Part shown: positions 22,953-34,719 of the stretch, piece by piece
Position numbering within the stretch: the stretch's first letter is position 1
Layout: each line of letters opens with the position of its first letter
Origin: Isoetes taiwanensis
Lineage: Eukaryota > Streptophyta > Lycopodiopsida > Isoetales > Isoetaceae
Assembly: GCA_021234155.1 (NCBI GenBank)
Contig: JAJEKV010000162.1
Coordinates: forward strand, 525,449-589,448
Length of the DNA stretch: 64,000 bases
Direction of reading: 5' to 3'
Made by a program: the position numbers and the translations under genes
Notes under the pieces: model-generated
The model's input: the letters and a program-made list of their open reading frames with translations, nothing else
Databases searched by the model: none
Told to the model about the DNA's origin: nothing

Positions 22953-24914
22953 GTATGCCTGAGCACCTTGGCATGTTGGAGCCTAGGTGGCATATTAGAG
23001 CCCGCACGGCATGTTGGAGCTACGTTGGCATGTTTGAGCCTAGGTGGCATGTTAGAGTCTAGGTGGCATGTTTGAGCCACCTTGGCATGTTGGAGTCCAC
23101 GTGGTATGTTTGAGCCACCTTGGCATGTTTGAGCCTAGGTGGCATGTTGGGAGCCCACATGGCATGTTGGAGCCCATGTGGTATGTTGGAGCCCACGTGG
23201 CATGTTTGAGCCACCTTGGCATGTTAGAGTCACCTTGTCATGTTAGAGCCTAGGTGGCATGTTTGAGCCATCTTGGCATGCCTGAGCCACCTTGGCATGT
23301 TGGAGCCTAGGTGGCATGTTGGAGCCCACATGGCATGTTTGAGCCACCTTGGCAGCCTAGGTGGCATGTTGGCGTGGCATGTTTGAGCCACCTTGGCATG
23401 TTTGAGCCGAAAGTGGCATGTTTGAGCCGAGTGGCATGTTTGAGCCACCTTGGCATGGTAGGGCCTAGGTGGCATGTTGGAAGCCCACGTGGCATGTTTG
23501 AGCCACCTTGGCATGTTTGAGCTGAGTGGCATGTTTGAGCCACCTTGGCATGTTAGAGCCTAGGTGGCATGTTGGGAACCCACATGGCATGTTTGAGCCA
23601 CCTTGGCATGTTGGAGCCTAGGTGGCATGTTGGAGCCCACATGGCATGTTTGAGCCACCTTGGCATGTTGGAGCACACATGACATGTTTGAGCCACCTTG
23701 GCATGTTTGACCCTAGGAGGCATGTTGGAGCCCGCATGGCATGTTTGAGCCACCTTGGCATGTTTGAGCCTAGTGGCATGTTTGAGCCACCTTGGCATGT
23801 TGGAGCCTAGGTGGCATGTTGGGAGCCCACATGGCATGTTTAAGCCACCTTGGCATGTTGGAGCCTAGGTGGCATGTTGGAAACCGCCTGGCATGTTTGA
23901 GCCACCTTGACATGTTGGAGCCTAGGTGGCATGTTGGGAGCCCACATGGCATGTTTGAGCCACCTTGCCATGTTGGAGCCTATGTGGCATGTTGGAGCCT
24001 ATATGGCATGTTTGAGCCACCTTGGCATGTTTGAGCCTAGGTGGCATGTTGGAGCCTAGGTGGCATGTTTGAGCCACCTTGGCATGTTTGACCCTAGGTG
24101 GCATGTTGGAGCCCGCGTGGCATGTTTGAGCCACCTTGACATGATTGAGCCTAGTGGCATGTTTGAGCCACCTTGGCATGTTGGAGCCTAGGTGGCATGT
24201 TGGGAGCCCACATGGCATGTCTGAGCCACCTTGGCATGTTGGAGCCTAGGTGGCATGTTGGAACCCGCGTGGCATGTTTGAGCCACCTTGGCATGTTTGA
24301 GCCTAGGTGGCAGGTTAGTGCCTAGGTGGCATGTTCGAGCCACCTTGGCATGTTGGAGCCTATGTGGCATGTTGGAGTCCGCATGGCATGTTTGAGCCAC
24401 CTTGGCATATTCGAGCCACCTTGGCATGTTTGAGCCTAGGTGGCATGTTCAAGCCTAGGTGGCATGCTTGAGCCACCTTGGCATGTTGGAGCCTAGGTGG
24501 CATGTTGGAGCCCGCATGGCATGTTTGAGCCACCTTGGCATATTTAAGCCACCTTGGCATGTTGAATCCTAGGTGGCATGTTAGAATCTAGGCGGCATGC
24601 TTGACCCACCTTGGCATATTTGAGTCTAGGTTGCATGTTTGAGCCACCTTGCCATGTTGGAGCTCGTGTGGCATGTTTGCGCCACCTTGGCATATTTAAG
24701 CCACCTTGTCATGTTGAATCCTAGGTGGTATGTTGAAGTCTAAATGGCATGTTTGACCCGCGTTGGCATGTTGGACTAGCCTAGGTGGCATGTTGGAACC
24801 TGCGTGGCATGTTTGAGCCACCTTGGTATGTTGGAGCCTTGGTGGCATGTTGTGAGCCACCTTGGCATCTTTCAGCCTATGTGCCATCTTCGAGCCCGCG
24901 TGGCATGTGGCATG
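22953..24914 (-). repeat. 19-bp minisatellite array, - orientation, copy 3
   Basis: About 103 units by length. Unit order closely follows the array at 19438-21410, so the two were copied together with their flanks. Confidence 0.97.
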
Positions 24915-25953
24915 TTTTCAATTGCAGCTTCTTAACCATGTCTCAAGTGCAACCGACTAAAACTCAACCTCCATAATGTAAACCCTTCAATAACCTAGCA
25001 ACACACAGGGTTTATGTTTCGTAGGCCATATCCTAGTCAGATTTGACCAGGACCTTGCACAATGTCATCACATAGAGGAAGGGTGTTGACACTAGAAGAC
25101 GGATCTTAAAACCTTCCGGAAGCAGTTCGACCCAAAGGTCCTCTTTCGAAGAACCCTGGCCACGGACGGGCAACTTTTCGACTCCGGAATTGTGAACTGA
25201 CTCTGTCAATGGACTCAAAACATCGACATTACCCTAAGGACCAAGTTTCGTGGGCCGAACACCACCTCTTCTTTAAGAAGCGCCAAAGTAGCTCATGTCC
25301 AACACGTTCGTAGTGAATTAGCCTAAGAGGTGGGTGCGGAATACTGCCATGTAGAGGGTCTGTGTTTCTTTCGTTGCCAAAAGTGACTATATAACTTGGT
25401 CCCTAGGGTAATTTTGCCATTTCGGACAATGTCGAATCTCCATTCCAGAGCTTTGTACTGCCCGAACGACAAAACACTTGGGTTTCTACACGGTCGACCG
25501 CAGGGCACTTCGTGGTTTGATATGTTCTCCCGGACGGATCTTGGATTTATTTGAACCTTCTCGAAGCAGGTTACTTGAAGGGCAGATTCAACGGTCGGAT
25601 AGGGAAACCGAGCTCTGGGAGGGGGGGCATTGGCATTTTCCCTCCCGGAGGGGCACTGGTAGGAAAGGCTGCCTCGGTAACCTTTCTAAGGTTCGTCTCC
25701 TGGGGTCTGGCCTCTCCCCTCTGGTAAGGAAGCCACGCAAAGTCCTGGCCTGGTTCGATTTGGGGAAGGCTGTCAGCGCTTTAAGTTCTTCAAGATCCCT
25801 CTATTCTATCCCTTGCCAAACTCCTTTACCAAAAATTCCAAAGGTTATCATGTCCATGTCATCACCATCTAGCCATGTCACCCAAAATTTGCCAACATCA
25901 CCCAATGAAAAGAACAAAGATGGACATCTTTTCATTTTTGGCCTAGTCAAGAC
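24915..25953 (+). repeat. Core plus opposite arm, copy 5
   Basis: Matches the other cores; ends at CCTAGTCAAGAC, where the truncated MITE starts. Confidence 0.85.
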
Positions 25954-26062
25954 CAGGAATAGGTTCTCAGACGCATTTAAATTATTTTTCCGACATAAAG
26001 TCCAAAAAATACGTATTTTTGTATTTTTCACTTTCCGGGTGGGAAAAAAATTAAAGCGAACC
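25954..26062. mobile_element. Truncated hAT MITE at end of unit 2
   Basis: Starts CAGGAATAGGTTCTCAG and ends AAAGCGAACC, directly followed by the start of unit 3 (TTATAGAAATC). Confidence 0.8.
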
Positions 26063-26610
26063 TTATAGAAATCGAGGATTCAAAAATTATTTGTTGGTTT
26101 TTTTTTGGTTCATTGAGAAAAAAATATATCCAATTTCTCTCCATCACCTTAGTTCCAAATCAAGCCAAATTTCTTTCCACATGTTCCTACCACTTCTGCC
26201 TTCCTGCGCGTCGTTCATTGGAGGAATGTCACCACCACTTCTGCCTTCCTGCGCGTCGTTCCTCTCCGTCCACCTAGGATTTGCATCAGGACTAGGAGTC
26301 CGAGTCTGTCTCCCCTTGTTTTTAGGTGTCCTCTCCTTATCGAGGTCTCTCACTTTGTTTTTCTTCTTCTTCTTTTTCCCTTCGATTTCCTCTATCTCCC
26401 CTTCCCTTCCCTCTACCTGTCCTGCCTTTCCTTCCTTCTGCCCTTTCCCGTCCCTTTCCTTGTCTTTCCTCCTTTTATCCTTCTTTTCTTTCTTTTCCTT
26501 CTCAGGATCTTTGTGATCCTTTCTCTTACCTTTACCCTTGCTCGCCGCTTTTCCTTCCTCAGTTTCCTGGCCAACATCTTCAGTAGCAGATGAGGAGTTT
26601 TTTTCGGCTG
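26063..26610 (-). pseudogene. Captured Lys/Glu-rich gene fragment, copy 3
   Basis: Third copy; minus-strand frame 26755-26144 stays open. It differs from copies 1 and 2 around KKKKKKNKVRDLDKERTP by small indels that keep the frame. This could be weak constraint or chance. Confidence 0.45.
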
Positions 26611-27218
26611 CAAACATGCCATGTGGGCTCAAACATGCCACCTCGGCTCCAACATGCCAAGGTGGCTCAAACATGCCACGTGGGCTCCCAACATGCCACC
26701 TAGGCTCTAACATGCCAAGGTGGCTCAAACATGCCACTCGGCTCAAACATGCCAAGGTGGCTCAAGCATGCCAAGGTGGCTCAAACATGCCACGCGGGCT
26801 CCAACGTGCCACCTAAGCTTCAACATGCCAAGTTGGCTCAAACATGCCATGCGGGCTCCAACATGCCACCTAGGCTCCAACATGCCAAGGTGGCTCAAGC
26901 TTGCCAAGGTGGCTCAAACATGCCACCTAGGCTCCAACATGACAAGGTGGCTCAAACATGCCACGTGTGCTCCAACATACCACGTGAGCTCCAATATGCC
27001 ACCTAGGCTCCAACATGCCACCTAGGCTCAAACATGCCAAGGTGGCTCAAACATGCCACGTGGACCCCAACATGCCAAGGTGGCTCAAACATGCCACCTA
27101 GGCTCTAACATGACACCTAGGATCAAACATGCCAATGTGGCTCCAACATGCCATCTAGGCTCCAACATGCCAAGGTGGCTCAGACATGCCACCTATGCTC
27201 AAGCATGCCATCTAGGCA
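26611..27218 (+). repeat. 19-bp minisatellite array, + orientation, copy 3
   Basis: About 32 units by length; unit order is close to copy 1. Confidence 0.97.
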
Positions 27219-27631
27219 CTCCAAGTGGTGACATGGCATGCCAAGTAAGCAAGGCCAAGTTTTGACTAGGCCAAAAATGAAAAGATGTCCATCTTTGGTC
27301 TTTTCATTGGTTGATGTTGCAAATTTTGGGTGACATGGCTAGATGGTGGTGACGTGGGCATGATGACTAGGACTTTATGCAAGAAATATGATAACCTTTG
27401 GAATTTTGGTAGAGGAGTTTGGCAAGGGATAGAATAGAGGGATCCTAAAGAACTTAAAGCTACCGATACCTTTTCTCAAATCGAACCAGGCCGGGACTTT
27501 GCGCTTCCTCACCGGAGGGAGAGGCCGGACCCCAGAGACGGATCTCGAAGAAGGTTTGAGGCACCCTTTCCTCCTCCCCTGTGCTCCGGGAGGGAAAAAT
27601 GCCAATGCCCCCCCTCCCGGGGCTCGGTTTC
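27219..27631 (+). repeat. Inverted arm B, copy 3, left part
   Basis: As 11696-12130 up to GGGGCTCGGTTTC, where the MULE is inserted. It continues at 33081. Confidence 0.85.
27622..27631 (+). repeat. MULE target-site duplication, left
   Basis: GCTCGGTTTC here and at 33081-33090. Uninterrupted arms in units 1 and 2 carry the motif once. Confidence 0.9.
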
Positions 27632-28369
27632 GCTGAACTGTGGCTCCCGAAATGGTCAATCCATGCAGAGGTTCGCCCGGAAGCGAACCCAGAAAGATTC
27701 GCCCGAGGCCGGACCGGATTAAGCCCAGCCGGAGTCCCGGTTGCAGGGGCAGTGGCTGACCCGGGAAGCGGCGTTCTTTGCCGGAATTGCCCGAGGCGGG
27801 CCGGGTTAAGCCCGTGCGGCGTCGGCAGCCGTTCGGAGCGTCACGAGCCAGGAGTTGGCCCGGATTAGCTGGCCCGAACCATGATAGAGGTGGAGTAGAA
27901 ATGGCCCGAGAGCGTCATGGTGTGATCCATGTGCGTGGCGTCCGGGGTGCTTGAGGCGGGTTAAACAGCGGGCCGTTTGGCTTGTCGGTGGCGGGGCCAC
28001 CATGCCCCCACAATTATCGAACACGGCCGTCGGGGTGGCGGTTCGGGTTAAACCCGAACCCGTGGCGGCTCGTCGGTGGCGGGGGCCACCATGCCCCCAC
28101 AATTTCAAATGCGGGAGTATTTTTTAACCCCGAAATTTTAATGCCCAAGTTTTTTTTTAAAGCCCAAGTAAGAAAGAATGATTCGCCTGGGCGAATCCTT
28201 ATACGAGCCTAAGGGCTATTTATGCGCGCCGAGACGTTGTATGCTCATATCGTTTTGGAGGGCGCAGGTGCTTCAGTGCTGGTGCTATAGCATGCACTGC
28301 TGCTAAAACAGGTGCGCTCCATATATGTCTCATATCCTTTTGCATTCTCAATATTGAGCATAGGCCTTA

Positions 28370-28545
28370 TTTTTTTGCATTTATCATAGGCCATTTTTAC
28401 AATAGACATTTAGAATAGGATATTTTTAGCACATGCATATTTTTGCCATAGGCATTTTTTACCATGGGAAGTTTTTTTTACCATAGTTCTAACCATAGGC
28501 TATTTGTTTTTACCATAGGTAACTTTTACCAGAGGCAATTTTTAG
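28370..28545 (+). repeat. Degenerate CATAGGC/TTTTTACCATAGG repeat in MULE
   Basis: Short motifs such as TTTTTACCATAGGC and CATAGGCCATTTTTAC recur about every 20-30 bases. No function is evident. Confidence 0.6.
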
Positions 28546-28689
28546 GTTCGTGTTGTGATAGACGCTCATTTGTCTTCCTAGTAGAGTGTCGAGAATGGCA
28601 CGGTGAGACACCGACGACTTCGGTGAGTCAGATTTCGGATGAAAATGATAGTGATTATGGTCTTCATGACACCGGGATGACACAATGTC

Positions 28690-31562
28690 GAGGAGGAAAC
28701 CGGGACGATCACGGACGATGGGTGGAACCCGCCTGGCCAATCCACTTCACAAGTTACTCCCACCCAAGATCCCCAAGAACTTGTTCATGAATTGGCCGGT
28801 CTGTACCGGACCCAGTACAATGGCTTCGTGGTGCACCTCAGGTTGGTGGTTACGCATTCAACGAAAGTGTGTGTATGCATTGATGAGGTTGTGCCCTACA
28901 GAACACTATGTTCCCCATCCCGCCGAAATAAGTGCTGCCGATCCCTTCCTACCCCCGGTCCCGCAGAGAAGCGGGAGGGCACCCGTCGAGAACCATGTTC
29001 GGCTGATGCACCGATGGAGAGCATATTGTCAGGATCTTGCAGTTGACGATGAGTCCAGCCAATCCAGCGTTGGTTGTACCGGCCGTGCAACCGGGCCCCA
29101 CAAGTTAGTCCCTTTACGTGGAGTTCTGGAGGCAGCTAGTTGCTAGGGGTCACCTGAATGGAAGCACCCATCGCTCCCCCACTGCCACTCTTCAAAAGAT
29201 TTCAGAGGATTGGGAAGTCGGCCTAAGACGGCATGGCGTCCCGCAAGAATACGTACTGGCGTGCATGGAAGCGTCGCGGCGCTGCGTGAGGTGGCCGCAC
29301 CATGAAGGACGCTGACTTCAACTATCGCGGAAGAGACCACCATGGACAGCCCCTAGAGCAAAGGGTGATTGAGCTACAAACTACACATCGTGTCCGCTTT
29401 GGTCCACGCGGCATCACCGCGTCTTGCCGGAACAGGTGAGGTTGTGGATGACTATGCCTGCCACCGATGGAGACAGCCACGAAGGAGGGGCACCCGGGGG
29501 GATAGGCAAATCAGACGGTCGCACCGTAGAGGATGCTTGTTTAGCTTAAGACAAAGGAAAGTAGATGGAAATGGTGCTGCATCGAAGCGGGTGCCGCGAA
29601 TATCGTCGCCACGAAACACACCGCCATGACCCTTTCACAAATGCAGAGGATTGGTCCATGCCTGTGCATCCTGAACTGCTTGCGGCTGCTGCACAAGAGC
29701 TTAGAAGCATTGGAATGACACGTGCTGCGTGGGATATCGCAAGAGCACGGGGACCGCAAATACGTATGACTGTGAGCCCAGTTGAGCGAGTCATATACCG
29801 ATTCACGATGTCGCAGGAGGATGTGTGGCAACTGGCATACCGGCAGAGGATACTCGGTAAGAGCCCTAAAAAATTAAGATCAGATGGAGGAATGACGTTG
29901 TCCTAGAGTACATATTGTGATGCTTTCCATGTTTTTGTTCAATGATGTTGTCCAAACGGTTATTTCAATAAGGGTCGAAAATATTTTTTCATCCAATCTC
30001 ACCACATTACACCATGTAGGCGGCGGTTTGGGTACGGATTTGGGAAAGCCTCGAGAGCGGGATTGACGATTGGAAAGCTTCCGGGAAGGTGATTTTTCAC
30101 CAGCCCTGGAATCCGCATGCTGCCCAGCCCTTGGACCGGCCATGGATCCTAGTCATCCAAGATGACAGGATGTTGGAGGCTGCTGTGAGATGGAGCGCCG
30201 GCGGCGGTTGGGCCATGGATTCAACCTTCTGTACAAATCTGTGGAAGTTTCCATTTGACGGGGCAGGTGTACCCGATTGCCGGGGTGTGGGGTTCCCGTC
30301 TTTTACATCTTTGTCAGGCGTAGAGGCCGACGAGGGGCATCAGCGACATGCCCTGAAGATAGCACTGTGTCTTGTGTTTGAACGGATGGGCACAATCAGG
30401 CCTAGGTCAATCACCATTGACATGGGCGGGCCGAGAGGCCGGCTATCACGGAGGTCGTGTCAGAAGACCCACATTGTTGGGTAGACGGTGAACAGGTATG
30501 CTGAGCACACAATGATTGTATCGCTTGATGGAGAACGACACTCATGGTTCTGACAAACAGGTTGCAGGCAATGTTCTTGCATGTTGGTTCCATGCGAAAC
30601 GTGCATGGCAAAAATACTTGCTGCCACGCCCTGGCGGGAGTTTGTTGAAGAGGGGGCGGCTCGCGTGCTGTCCGAAGTTGATGACGGAACCGAACCCCCA
30701 AGCGTACCACCAGCAGTTGGCACAATTTCAACTTCTGTACGGAGAAAACCACATCATACAAGGGTGAGTGCAAAACGACGTTTAGCTCATACATGTAGAC
30801 GCTGGGGCAAACATCCTGACCCAGGGCGATGTAGGTACTTGAATCACAATTGGCTGAATGGGGCAACGTGGGATGGTAAATGGCAACGACACAAACGGAT
30901 GTTCAACCATGCAGATGTGGATACGACAAACTACGTGGAAGCGCACTGGAAAGTTCTGAAGACCCAAACCCTGCAGTGCAAGGTCAATATAAGGATGTAC
31001 ACGCTAGTGTCCCATCTCATAGGCTTTCCGGACGGGACCTTCCCTGCTGGAGGCACAATCTTGACTCGGTGCGAAGAAAGATGGAGTCTTGGTAAGTCTG
31101 GTGGGGTCCTACTCTTTTGTATTTTCTGTGCTTCTGTCCTATCGCCAACCCTGACCGATGTTTTTCTGTCCAGCCGAGTATGGACGTTATAGCACACGTT
31201 CATATCCGAAGAGACATGCGGGTGCTCACTCGCTTATCCAGTCCTTGCACGATAACCCCAACGCCATTCGCCTCGAAGATGCTACCGACGTCAGGCTATC
31301 TATGGCAAGTCAGTCAACAGAGGGTTTGAGATACACTCAGCACATGAGAATGCGATATTGTGATTGTCCATGCCCCCATGCTGTGTGCAAACATCTCATA
31401 GCGGGAGACTACTTCCTTAGCAGCAGCCACCCCGCGCTGTTCAATGAGCTATTCCCGAACCGACAATTCATTCCGCCCTTGCCTCCAAGACGACTGGTGG
31501 GGTGGCATCTGAATAAGACATGGTTCTCGACGGTCTCGAATAGATATCTGAGGTACATGTGA
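28690..31562 (+). CDS. MULE transposase (multi-exon, probably with small indels)
   Basis: Exon-sized frames in order: FTNAEDWSMPVHPELLAAAA region (to 29856); AAVWVRIWESLESG to RSITIDMG (30020-30425), with WAMDSTFCTNLWKFPF carrying the first catalytic Asp context of MULE DDE nucleases; ERPAITEVVSEDPHCW to 30494; VAGNVLACWFHAKRAWQKYL (the conserved C/W-x-H-x-x-R-A-W block) from 30560; TTNYVEAHWKVLKTQTLQCK (the TxNxxExxWxxLK block); and a C-terminal SWIM finger CDCPCPHAVCKH (CxCx6CxH) before the stop at 31560. GT-AG introns are plausible at 29857-30019, 30495-30559 and 31091-31173. The frame slips by one base near 30425, and the first intron does not join in phase, so the gene is either mutated or spliced differently. 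The N-terminal third (28690-29560) is uncertain. It would encode the nuclease moving this MULE. Confidence 0.75.
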
Positions 31563-31711
31563 ACATTAACGCAAGCCTGAGTACAAACCTATTGATGCAT
31601 TGGAGTCTTCACAAAACACAAATAGAACAAATAGCATTTGAATCCAAATCCAAATCCATATGCTTTATTACTTCCATGCTAGTTGTCATGTCAACCTTAA
31701 TGTGTGGTTTG

Positions 31712-31820
31712 CAACCCCAACCCCAACCCCAATCCCAACCCTAACCCCAACCCGAACTCGAACCCTAACCCCTCGACCCTAACCCTAACCCCCGACCCTA
31801 ACCCTAACCCTAACCCTACA
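31712..31820 (+). repeat. Telomere-like CCCTAA tract inside MULE
   Basis: CCCCAA and CCCTAA units, degenerate on the left and regular at 31796-31818. The unit is CCCTAA (TTAGGG), not the CCCTAAA usual in most plants. It lies inside the transposon just after the transposase stop, so it is interstitial, not a chromosome end. Confidence 0.85.
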
Positions 31821-31834
31821 TCCACTATATAAGT

Positions 31835-32015
31835 CCATCCCTCAATCCTCCTCCTCCTCCTCCTCCTCCTCCAATCTTCTTGCCCATCTCGTTATAATGG
31901 TCCGGCATTTAAAGACCACCTGGGCGCGGTATGTCCCTTCTAGCAGCAATCCTCCTCCTCCTCTTCCTCCAAGGGACGTCTCCACTGACCCTCCTCCTCC
32001 TCCTCCTCGCACGGG
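31835..32015. repeat. (TCC)n tracts in MULE
   Basis: Two CTCCTC simple repeats at about 31842-31872 and 31952-32010. Confidence 0.9.
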
Positions 32016-32279
32016 GCAGCAATCCCCCTGCTTCTCCTGCTCCTTTCACCATCGTCGCAAGGATGAGTGAAAGGGAGCTTCGATTGCCTTGACGTCCCGG
32101 CGTTCCTCGCAATAACGATCGTAGAATGGCTCAACGAGCCAAATAAAGATGAAACGATGCTGAGCGTGCAGATAATGATGCAAGTGGTTGCATCAAATTG
32201 TCACGTCCTCAGCATGGACAAAATCAGTGTATAATTTTTGTTTTCTGAATGGGAAATAAGTAATAGATTCAATATCTTT

Positions 32280-32425
32280 AATAGTACAATCAGTAAATCA
32301 AGTAGTAGAATCAGTATGTTTCTAATTGTATCAACATCAATATCAATATCAATATGTTTCTAATGATTATCAATAGTATCAATATGTATCAATATCAATA
32401 TCTTTCTAATCAATATCAAGTACTA
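32280..32425. repeat. AT-rich TCAATATCAATATG repeat in MULE
   Basis: ATCAATATCAATATG and TTTCTAAT motifs recur; simple-sequence drift. The stretch 31563-32640 has no gene. Confidence 0.7.
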
Positions 32426-32539
32426 GAAAAAAAAAGGCGCACCAAATCACTATAGCTTGGAACCTTGACGAAGTTGAGCGGATGAGCGGTTGAGCGGATG
32501 AAGCGTGAGCCAAAAATATTGGCTCAAATGTTGGCTCAA

Positions 32540-33055
32540 ATAAGGGTTCGCTTGGGCGAACCAAAAATTCCTTCCTCCCACTTCGAAATATTCGAAAATT
32601 TCGGTGGCCTAGGAATTCGCTTCAAAATTTCGGTGGCCTAGGAATTGTGTTCGAAAAATTCGGGTTAAACTTAAAGCGAACCGGCCCGTCGACAGGTAAT
32701 GACGGCTGACCCTCCCCTCGGCGCCGATTAGGCCTGGTTCGCCCAGCGAATGCGTTTGTACTGGCACCCGCATACTAACACCTCGGGCTGCCACCGGTAG
32801 TTACCGCCCGGTTGACGGGGGTTAAGCTGCCAGCGAACCCGGTCGCGATCGCACGCGCTGACAATCGATCCGACCCACTGACACCGATCCGACCCGCCTT
32901 CAAGCCTAACCCGGGTTCGGGTTCGCTTGGGCGAACCCGGTGGGTAGCGCCACCTCATCGCCAACTAGACTTCTTGGGTTCGCATGGGCTTAATCACGGA
33001 GTTCCTTGGCCGAATTTCACGGGTTAAGCTCAAAAGCGGGCCTCCCTCCGAACTC
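32540..33055. repeat. MULE right subterminal palindrome cluster
   Basis: GGTTCGCTTGGGCGAACC occurs at about 32546 and 32920, with GGGTTAA-type motifs at 32660, 32820 and 33020. The left end has counterparts at 27715, 27800, 27955, 28045 and 28185. These are probable transposase-binding or hairpin sites. Confidence 0.55.
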
Positions 33056-33080
33056 CATTTCGGGAGCCGATCGAAGCACC

Positions 33081-33090
33081 GCTCGGTTTC
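33081..33090 (+). repeat. MULE target-site duplication, right
   Basis: GCTCGGTTTC, the partner of 27622-27631. Confidence 0.9.
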
Positions 33091-33194
33091 CCTATCCGAC
33101 CGTTGAATCCGCCCTTCAAGTAACCTGCTTCGAGAAGCCACACTGAGAGGAGGATAAATCCAAACCCCATTTCGTCGATTCCTATTGCTTCATG
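33091..33194 (+). repeat. Inverted arm B, copy 3, right part
   Basis: Resumes CCTATCCGACCGTTGAATCC exactly where the left part stopped. Confidence 0.85.
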
Positions 33195-34230
33195 TTTTCA
33201 ATTGCAGCTTCTTGACCACGTCTCAAGTGCAACCGACTAAAACTCAACCTCCATAATGTAAACCCTTCAATAACCTAGCAACACACAGGGTTTATGTTTC
33301 GTAGGCCATATGCTATTCAGATTTGACCAGGACCTTGCACAATGTCATCACATAGAGGAAGGGTTTTGACACCAGAAGACGGATCTTAAAACCTTCCGGA
33401 AGCAATTCGACCCAAAGGTCCTCGTTCGAAGAACCCTGGCCACGGACGGGCAACTTTTCGACTCCGGAATTGTGAACTGACTCTGTCAATGGACTCAAAA
33501 CATCGACATTACCCTAAGGACCAAGTTTCGTGGGCCGAACACCACCTCTTCTTTAAGAAGCGCCAAAGTAGCTCATGTCCAACACGTTCGTAGTGAATTA
33601 GCCTAAGAGGTGGGTGCGGAATACTGCCATGTAGAGGGTTCGTGTTTCTTTCGTTGCCAAAAGTGACTATATAACTTGGTCCCTAGGGTAATTTTGCCAT
33701 TTCGGACAATGTCGAATCTCCATTCCGGAGCTTTGTACTGCCCGAACGACAAAACACTTGGGTATCTACACGGTCGACCGCGGGGCACTTCGCGGTTTGA
33801 TATGTTCTCCCGGACGGATCTTGGATTTATTTGAACCTTCTCGAAGCAAGTTACTTGAAGGGCGGATTCGACGGTCGGATAGGGAAACCGAGCTCTGGGA
33901 GGGGGGCATTGGCATTTTCCCTCCCGGAGGAGCAATGGTAGGAAAGGCTGCCTCGGTAACCTTTCTGAGGTTCGTCTCCTGGGGTCTGGCCTCTCCCCTC
34001 TGGTGAGGAAGCCACGCAAAGTCCTGGCCTGGTTCGATTTGGGGAAGGCTGTCAACGCTTTAAGTTCTTCAAGATCCCTCTATTCTATCCCTTGCCAAAC
34101 TCCTTTACCAAAAATTCCAAAGGTTATCATGTCCATGTCACCATCATGTAGCCATGTCACCCAAAATTTGCCAACATCACCCAATGAAGAACAAAGATGG
34201 ACATCTTTTCATTTTTGGCCTAGTCAAGAC
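33195..34230 (+). repeat. Core plus opposite arm, copy 6
   Basis: Matches 17896-18933; ends TAGTCAAGAC. Confidence 0.85.
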
Positions 34231-34674
34231 CAGGAATAGGTTCTGTATGTATTAAATTATTTTTCTGGACATAAAGTCCAAAAATACGTATTTTTAGGTA
34301 AAATACGTATTTTTTGTATTTTTCACTTTCGGTACCGAAAAGAAAATTCATGAAAACCTTCATTTTGTTTTGCTTACGAGAAAATTGTTTATTTTGCTTA
34401 TGCAAAAAAAAAAAAAAAAAAAAATTAAATTTTTTTGGGCGTCGGTTTTAAACTTATCGAAACTTTTTTAAACCGGAAGGTTTTAAACACGCAATTTTTT
34501 TTTTTTTTAGTTTCACAGAAAAAAATATTCGAAACTTTTTAGCTTACGCCGAAAAATTCCCCATCCCTAATTTTTTTGGTCAGATTTTTTGACGATTATA
34601 CTTCAAATTTGTCCGATCATCATTGAAAAAATAGTATTGAGTATAAAACGTATACAGTATTGAACCTATCCCTG
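34231..34674. mobile_element. hAT-type MITE, copy 4
   Basis: CAGGAATAGGTTC ... GAACCTATCCCTG with GTCAAGAC at 34223-34230 and 34675-34682. Interior more diverged than in copies 1-3. Confidence 0.85.
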
Positions 34675-34719
34675 GTCAAGACTTGGCCTTGCTTACTTGG
34701 AATGCTTGAGATTAGATAG

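Larger units (their letters stand above)
16347..26062 (+). repeat. Composite macro-unit 2 (9.7 kb)
   Basis: Same order as unit 1 but with two array-core-arm blocks after the first foldback: 16347-16896 gene fragment, 16897-17374 + array, 17375-17895 arm B, 17896-18933 core+arm, MITE, - array, core+arm, MITE, - array, core+arm, truncated MITE ending AAGCGAACC at 26062. Confidence 0.85.
27632..33080 (+). mobile_element. Mutator-like element (MULE) inserted in macro-unit 3
   Basis: The ends GCTGAACTGTGGCTCCCGAA (left) and, reverse-complemented, GGTGCTTCGATCGGCTCCCG (right) share an exact GGCTCCCGAAATGG core. They are flanked by the 10-bp duplication GCTCGGTTTC. MULEs make 9-11-bp duplications. 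Inside lies a transposase gene with a SWIM zinc finger. Both ends carry clusters of GGGTTAA-CCC-like motifs and GGTTCGC...GCGAACC palindromes. The interior is rich in G and C at the left end, unlike its host repeat. Boundaries are well fixed because units 1 and 2 show the empty site. Confidence 0.93.

Noticed and set aside
31712-31820. Chromosome end
   Set aside because: The telomere-like tract is short, degenerate and inside a MULE, with ordinary sequence on both sides.
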